Shown here piece by piece: positions 6,519-9,789 of a stretch of 9,789 nt of DNA. A model generated the notes under the pieces. The model did no database searches. It saw nothing but the letters and a program-made list of their open reading frames with translations, and was not told the DNA's origin. The stretch is from the NCBI GenBank assembly GCA_001805125.1, contig MHEF01000064.1, positions 16,676 through 26,464 of the forward strand, in the 5' to 3' direction. A program made the position numbers and the translations under genes. Positions within the stretch are counted from its first letter, which is position 1, and each line of letters opens with the position of its first letter. This stretch comes from Nitrospirae bacterium RBG_13_39_12. Lineage in GTDB: Bacteria > Nitrospirota > Thermodesulfovibrionia > Thermodesulfovibrionales > SM23-35.

Positions 6519-7663
6519 TACCCTTTTCTCTCCTTTGCCCGGTAATTAACAACTCCGCCTGAGGCGGATGACTGTTTTACAAGGCTCATCACTATATCAA
6601 CCACTTTAGCACCAGCTTCCGGTCTTCCGAGTGCCATGCTGTTTTTTTGCATCTCTGTCCTTGCCGTCTCATTCATGTACAGATCTCTTATGTTATACGC
6701 AAGGGATTCTCCTTTAAGTTCACTGTTGAGTATCATTCTGGCAGCACCCATTTCGTAAAGTTTCCTGGCATTCAATTCCTGGTGGTGCCCGGCAGCATAT
6801 GGATAAGGGATTAATATTGCCGGCTTCCCCAAAGCTGTCAACTCTGCAAGTGTTGTTGCTCCTGCTCTTGAGATTACTAAATCAGCAACAGCATATGCTT
6901 CACCCATTTGATATATGAATGGGGTGACTGTTCCCCTGAATCCTCCTTTTCTATAAGCCTCTCTGACAACTTCATAATCTTTCACACCTGTCTGATGAAG
7001 AAACTGTATCTTATCCCTGAGGTCATACATATAATTAAGGGCATCAGCAAACGCTGTGTTTATACTTCTCGCACCTGAACTCCCTCCGAATACAAATACT
7101 GTAAACAAATCCCTATCCATTGAAAAAAGCCGGTAGGCAGATTCTATGCTGCCTTTGAGTACTTTCATCCTGATCGGAGTTCCCGTTAGAAAAGTCTTTC
7201 CTTTCGGAAAGAATGAGATACTGTCCTGATAAGTTATGCAAATCGTCCTTACGAATTTCCCAAGAATTTTATTAGTCAGGCCCGGTATGGAATTCTGTTC
7301 CAGTATCATGGTCGGTATCGAATTAAGAAATGCAGTAAGCACAGTCGCCCCTGATGCATAACCCCCTACACCAATAACAATATCGGGTCTCACCGTCTTG
7401 ATAATATTTAAAGAATCAGCAAACGATAAAAGTGTCTTCACTATTGCCTTTATCTTTTTAATAATAGAAACACCAACCAAACCCTCTGCCCTTAAAAACC
7501 TTATTGAATATCCTTCCCTCGGTACTACCCTTGCCTCTATTCCGTGCTCCGTTCCAACGAATGTCATCTCTATAGTTTCATCTCTATTTTTGAGCTCCTC
7601 GGCAACTGCCAGACCCGGGAAGAGATGTCCTCCTGTCCCTCCACCTGCTATCATCACCTTCAT
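6518..7663 (-). CDS. murG: UDP-GlcNAc:lipid I GlcNAc transferase MurG
   Basis: MurG is the membrane-associated GT-B glycosyltransferase on the cytoplasmic face that adds GlcNAc from UDP-GlcNAc to lipid I, giving lipid II. The 381 residues contain the G-loops GGGTGGHLFP (7-16, catalytic-site His13), GGYASG (100-105) and GGSSGAR (193-199), the acceptor-side EQNSIPG (122-128), and the UDP-GlcNAc site SRAGATTLAEL (265-275) with HHQELNA (293-299). The protein is slightly longer than the usual 355-375 residues because of a polar tail of about 17 residues (SSASGGVVNYRAKERKG) that is partly encoded by a short palindrome. The ATG at 7663 has no convincing Shine-Dalgarno sequence. The ATG at codon 4 (7654) is closely preceded by AAGGTG and is an alternative. 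The gene follows a 78-nt gap after ftsW and overlaps murC by 1 nt. Confidence 0.97.
   Translation of the reverse strand: MKVMIAGGGTGGHLFPGLAVAEELKNRDETIEMTFVGTEHGIEARVVPREGYSIRFLRAEGLVGVSIIKKIKAIVKTLLSFADSLNIIKTVRPDIVIGVGGYASGATVLTAFLNSIPTMILEQNSIPGLTNKILGKFVRTICITYQDSISFFPKGKTFLTGTPIRMKVLKGSIESAYRLFSMDRDLFTVFVFGGSSGARSINTAFADALNYMYDLRDKIQFLHQTGVKDYEVVREAYRKGGFRGTVTPFIYQMGEAYAVADLVISRAGATTLAELTALGKPAILIPYPYAAGHHQELNARKLYEMGAARMILNSELKGESLAYNIRDLYMNETARTEMQKNSMALGRPEAGAKVVDIVMSLVKQSSASGGVVNYRAKERKG
6554..6568. repeat. Short palindrome in the 3' end of murG
   Basis: The 15-nt sequence TCCGCCTGAGGCGGA has 7-bp perfect arms around a single central base. It encodes part of the SSASGGV tail that extends MurG beyond its conserved core. 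Its GC content is far above that of the flanking sequence. It resembles a dispersed palindromic element that has been taken into the reading frame; copy number elsewhere cannot be judged from this window. Confidence 0.5.
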
Positions 7664-7741
7664 AAAACAGGCAACAGAATATGGTTAACAGAACTCCGAT
7701 GACAGACAACATATGAAAAATACTCTGAGTTCCGCTTCCCA
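7664..7741. other. ftsW-murG intergenic gap
   Basis: This 78-nt gap is the largest in a cluster whose other genes overlap or nearly touch. It contains no clear Shine-Dalgarno site for murG and no convincing promoter. A poor TTGTCT/TAACCA pair on the minus strand is too weak to call. Most of the gap (7666-7714) is a degenerate 7-nt-phased repeat. Confidence 0.6.
7666..7714. repeat. Degenerate heptamer array between ftsW and murG
   Basis: Read on the + strand in steps of seven, the units are AACAGGC, AACAGAA, TATGGTT, AACAGAA, CTCCGAT, GACAGAC and AACATAT. Four of the seven carry RACAG at the same phase, and six of seven have G at position 5. The array ends 2 nt before the murG start codon, which may explain the missing ribosome binding site there. 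The phase is seen directly; its origin as a decayed tandem repeat is inferred. Confidence 0.5.
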
Positions 7742-8914
7742 TCAGCTTTGATTTTTCTTGTTAAAATACACATTTCTTCTGGCCCTTTTTCTCTTAACTG
7801 TTTCTTTATCATATAAAGCAGGACTTATCTGCTCACCTCTTGATATGCTGAGCAGTGTCCCGATAGCGATCATATTCACAAGGAGAGCCGACCCGCCGTA
7901 ACTTATAAACGGCAAGGGCAAACCCTTTGTGGGCATCAGGCCTGTAGCAACTGCAAAATTTACAAGCGCTTGCAGGGATATCATCAGCGAAAGCCCTATT
8001 GCCAGGTAATAGACAAACTCATCTTTTGCCCTGTTTGCAATAGATATCCCTCTGATAAACAAAAACACAAAAAGTGCTATTACAACTGACAAACCTATAA
8101 ATCCAAACTCTTCACCGATAATAGAAAATATGAAATCAGTATGGGATTCAGGGAGGTAAGATAATTTCTGTTTGGAACTTCCAAGACCTATACCTGTTAT
8201 GCCGCCACTGCCAAGTGCGATAAAAGACTGCACCAGCTGAAATCCGCCACCGCGGGCATCCTCCCATGGGTCAAGAAATGATGTTAGTCTCCTGAGGCGA
8301 TATGGTTCCATAAGGAGTTTGATTATTACCGGTATTGCAAACACTGAAAGTGATGCGATGTATCTGATCTTTGACCCGGATAGAAAAAGCATTGCGAATG
8401 TGAGGAATGCCAGACTCATAGCTGCTCCAAAGTCGGGCTGTTTAAGAATTGCTACCTGGAATACTAACATGATCAGGACAGGTTTTATAAAAGAGATGAA
8501 ACTATCCGTCCTGTATTCGGGCATTGACATATATTTTGCAAGGAATATGACCATTGAAAGCTTCACAAATTCTGACGGTTGAAATGTTGAAGGCCATAGT
8601 CTTATCCATCTCTTGGCGCCTCCCGCTGAAACACCTATACTGGGCAGAAAAACGAGCACTAATAATACAAAAGAAAAAACCAGAAGGGGTAAGGCTATTT
8701 TTTTAATAAAAGAAGGTTTCAGTTTATAGGCTAAAAACATAAAACTGAATCCTATAAAAATTGTGAATATATGCCTTTTAAAATAATAAAATTCCGTAAT
8801 GCCTTTTTTTGCAAGTATCGGCGTAACAACAGAAGTACAGCTATATATCATGAGTGAACCGAACCCCACCAGGAGAACTGCGCCAAGCAGAAGCCACTTG
8901 TCATATTTACCCAT
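7742..8914 (-). CDS. ftsW: Septal peptidoglycan glycosyltransferase FtsW (SEDS)
   Basis: FtsW is the integral-membrane SEDS polymerase that makes septal glycan strands from lipid II together with the class B PBP FtsI. The 390-residue protein is strongly hydrophobic, with about ten membrane helices. Family hallmarks are GAKRWIRL (99-106) followed by FQPSEFVKL (111-119), PDFGAA (160-165), the extracellular loop LPESHTDFIFSIIGEEFG (254-271) with the catalytic Asp260, and GLPLPFISYGGSALL (331-345). The C-terminus ends in a basic cytoplasmic tail (KRKRARR). The position between murD and murG favours FtsW over its paralogue RodA. The start is ATG at 8914, overlapping murD by 8 nt, with GGAG 7 nt upstream inside murD. 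Confidence 0.96.
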   Translation of the reverse strand: MGKYDKWLLLGAVLLVGFGSLMIYSCTSVVTPILAKKGITEFYYFKRHIFTIFIGFSFMFLAYKLKPSFIKKIALPLLVFSFVLLVLVFLPSIGVSAGGAKRWIRLWPSTFQPSEFVKLSMVIFLAKYMSMPEYRTDSFISFIKPVLIMLVFQVAILKQPDFGAAMSLAFLTFAMLFLSGSKIRYIASLSVFAIPVIIKLLMEPYRLRRLTSFLDPWEDARGGGFQLVQSFIALGSGGITGIGLGSSKQKLSYLPESHTDFIFSIIGEEFGFIGLSVVIALFVFLFIRGISIANRAKDEFVYYLAIGLSLMISLQALVNFAVATGLMPTKGLPLPFISYGGSALLVNMIAIGTLLSISRGEQISPALYDKETVKRKRARRNVYFNKKNQS

Positions 8915-9789
8915 TACCCATCTCCGTTACTATCTTCTTAAACTGCCTTCCTCTGTCCTCATAATTTTTAAACATGTCAAAACTGGCGCATGCTGGTGAA
9001 AGCAAAACTACATCGCCATTTTCAGCTATATTGCGTGATATATTTAAAGAGTCTCTTAAATCTCCGGCCATCGCTGTTTCAGTAATGTCACCGAGTGCGT
9101 TCTTTATCTTTTCACTTGCTTCCCCTATCAAAACAATAGCCTTAACTTTTTCTTTTACTAAATGCCTCAATAATGAGAAATCTCCTGCCTTGTCCCTGCC
9201 TCCTGCGATCAGTATAATCTGCCCCGGGAAGCTTTCAAGCGATTTGATTACAGCACCAACATTAGTCCCCTTCGAATCGTTAAAATATCTGACTCCGGCT
9301 ATCTCTCTGACAAATTCAAGTCTGTGCTCAAGGCCGGGAAATTTTTTCAGGGACTCTATAACTGCATCCATTCTGCAGCCTGCAAGGAGCGCCATGGCTG
9401 AAGCAGCCATGGCATTCTCCAGGTTATGAACACCTTTTATCTTTATATCCTCTGCATTTATTAATGGGAAATGGCGCCTTGATTGCCTTATGTCGGCAGA
9501 CAACAGATGAGGGATATTGCAATAAATAATTTTATTTTTAAAATAAACGCCTTTTACCTCTTCTTTTCTGCTGAAATAAAATACATTCGGTCTCCTGTTT
9601 CTCGAGTTCAACTTCATATCTGAGACTTTCATTGTATCGGGGTCATCCCGATTCAATACTAAAAAATCACCTTCAATCTGGTTTTCAAATATCCTTGCCT
9701 TTGCAGCCCCGTAGTCTTCGAAAGAGTGATACCTGTCAAGGTGGTCAGGTGATATGTTAAGTATCGAAGCCACATTCGGTCTGAAGTCT
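8907..9789 (-). CDS. murD: UDP-N-acetylmuramoyl-L-alanine--D-glutamate ligase MurD (5' partial)
   Basis: MurD adds D-glutamate to UDP-MurNAc-L-Ala in the cytoplasm, using ATP. The reading frame is open to the window edge and starts mid-gene with DFRPNVASILNISPDHLDRY, so roughly the first 155-165 residues (UDP-binding domain and P-loop) lie outside. The visible 293 residues, numbered from that Asp, contain DH at 15-16, the Lys30 equivalent to the carbamylated lysine of E. coli MurD (YGAAKARIFEN), GVHNLEN (119-125), FPGLEHRLE (150-158), NDSKGTN (170-176), GGRDKAGDF (196-204) and the C-terminal signature LSPACASFDMFKNYEDRG (264-281). These identify MurD and not MurC, MurE or MurF. The GTG at 9773 is an internal valine codon, not a start. 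The stop codon overlaps the ftsW start by 8 nt. Confidence 0.96.
   Translation of the reverse strand, partial: DFRPNVASILNISPDHLDRYHSFEDYGAAKARIFENQIEGDFLVLNRDDPDTMKVSDMKLNSRNRRPNVFYFSRKEEVKGVYFKNKIIYCNIPHLLSADIRQSRRHFPLINAEDIKIKGVHNLENAMAASAMALLAGCRMDAVIESLKKFPGLEHRLEFVREIAGVRYFNDSKGTNVGAVIKSLESFPGQIILIAGGRDKAGDFSLLRHLVKEKVKAIVLIGEASEKIKNALGDITETAMAGDLRDSLNISRNIAENGDVVLLSPACASFDMFKNYEDRGRQFKKIVTEMGNG

Noticed and set aside
7584..7712. A 42-codon minus-strand reading frame starting in the ftsW-murG gap with a hydrophobic N-terminus (MLSVIGVLLTIFCCLFYEGD).
   Set aside because: It lacks a ribosome binding site, lies in the repeat array, and its second half is an out-of-frame reading of murG. 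It is most likely spurious.
7664..7741. A possible internal promoter for murG on the minus strand (TTGTCT with TAACCA).
   Set aside because: Both boxes are poor matches and the segment is better explained by the 7-nt repeat.
8974..9429. A 151-codon + strand open frame opposite murD, and other long + strand frames opposite ddl, murB and ftsQ.
   Set aside because: They are antisense shadows of well-conserved minus-strand genes, with no recognisable domains or ribosome binding sites.
9585..9625. A polar stretch in MurD (KLNSRNRRPN) that looked like another heptamer-derived insertion.
   Set aside because: The 7-nt phase is not consistent over more than two units, and this region of MurD is variable in length across the family.
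9771..9773. GTG at 9773 as the start of a complete 288-residue murD product.
   Set aside because: The frame stays open to the window edge and encodes the conserved MurD segment DFRPNVASILN upstream, so this is an internal valine codon of a truncated gene.

Overview
The window is a nearly complete stretch of a dcw (division and cell wall) cluster. All nine genes lie on the minus strand, so transcription runs from right to left. In that order they are murD (its 5' part lies beyond the right edge), ftsW, murG, murC, murB, ddl, ftsQ, ftsA and ftsZ. This is the classical gene order of diderm (Gram-negative type) bacteria. Having FtsA and FtsQ with murC-murB-ddl-ftsQ-ftsA-ftsZ rules out cyanobacteria and fits lineages such as Nitrospirota or Desulfobacterota. 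The FtsA and FtsZ sequences and the moderate GC content also fit, but the phylum is an inference.

Layout: positions 8907-9789 hold murD (UDP-MurNAc-Ala:D-Glu ligase, C-terminal two thirds), 7742-8914 ftsW (SEDS glycosyltransferase), 6518-7663 murG (lipid II synthase), 5097-6518 murC (UDP-MurNAc:L-Ala ligase), 4156-5100 murB (UDP-MurNAc dehydrogenase), 3249-4166 ddl (D-Ala-D-Ala ligase), 2495-3262 ftsQ, 1287-2498 ftsA and 111-1271 ftsZ. Most junctions overlap (8, 1, 4, 11, 14 and 4 nt), which suggests one transcript with translational coupling. The exceptions are a 78-nt gap before murG and a 15-nt gap before ftsZ, which has the clearest ribosome binding site. Positions 1-110 after ftsZ contain two inverted repeats and dense G/C tracts and probably end the operon.

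The genes work together: MurB, MurC, MurD and Ddl make the cytoplasmic UDP-MurNAc-peptide precursor, MurG completes lipid II, FtsW polymerises it at the septum, and FtsQ, FtsA and FtsZ build and tether the divisome. The enzymes look intact, with their diagnostic residues present; the one substitution of note is Cys at the usual Ser position in MurB.

I did not find a new defence, mobile or biosynthetic system. The least expected signal is a set of short tandem-like tracts with a 7-nt period. One lies inside ddl, one inside murC and one fills the ftsW-murG gap. A hexamer tract in ddl and a short palindrome in the 3' end of murG accompany them. They resemble the heptanucleotide STRR repeats known from cyanobacteria, and they appear to have been absorbed in frame into essential cell-wall genes.
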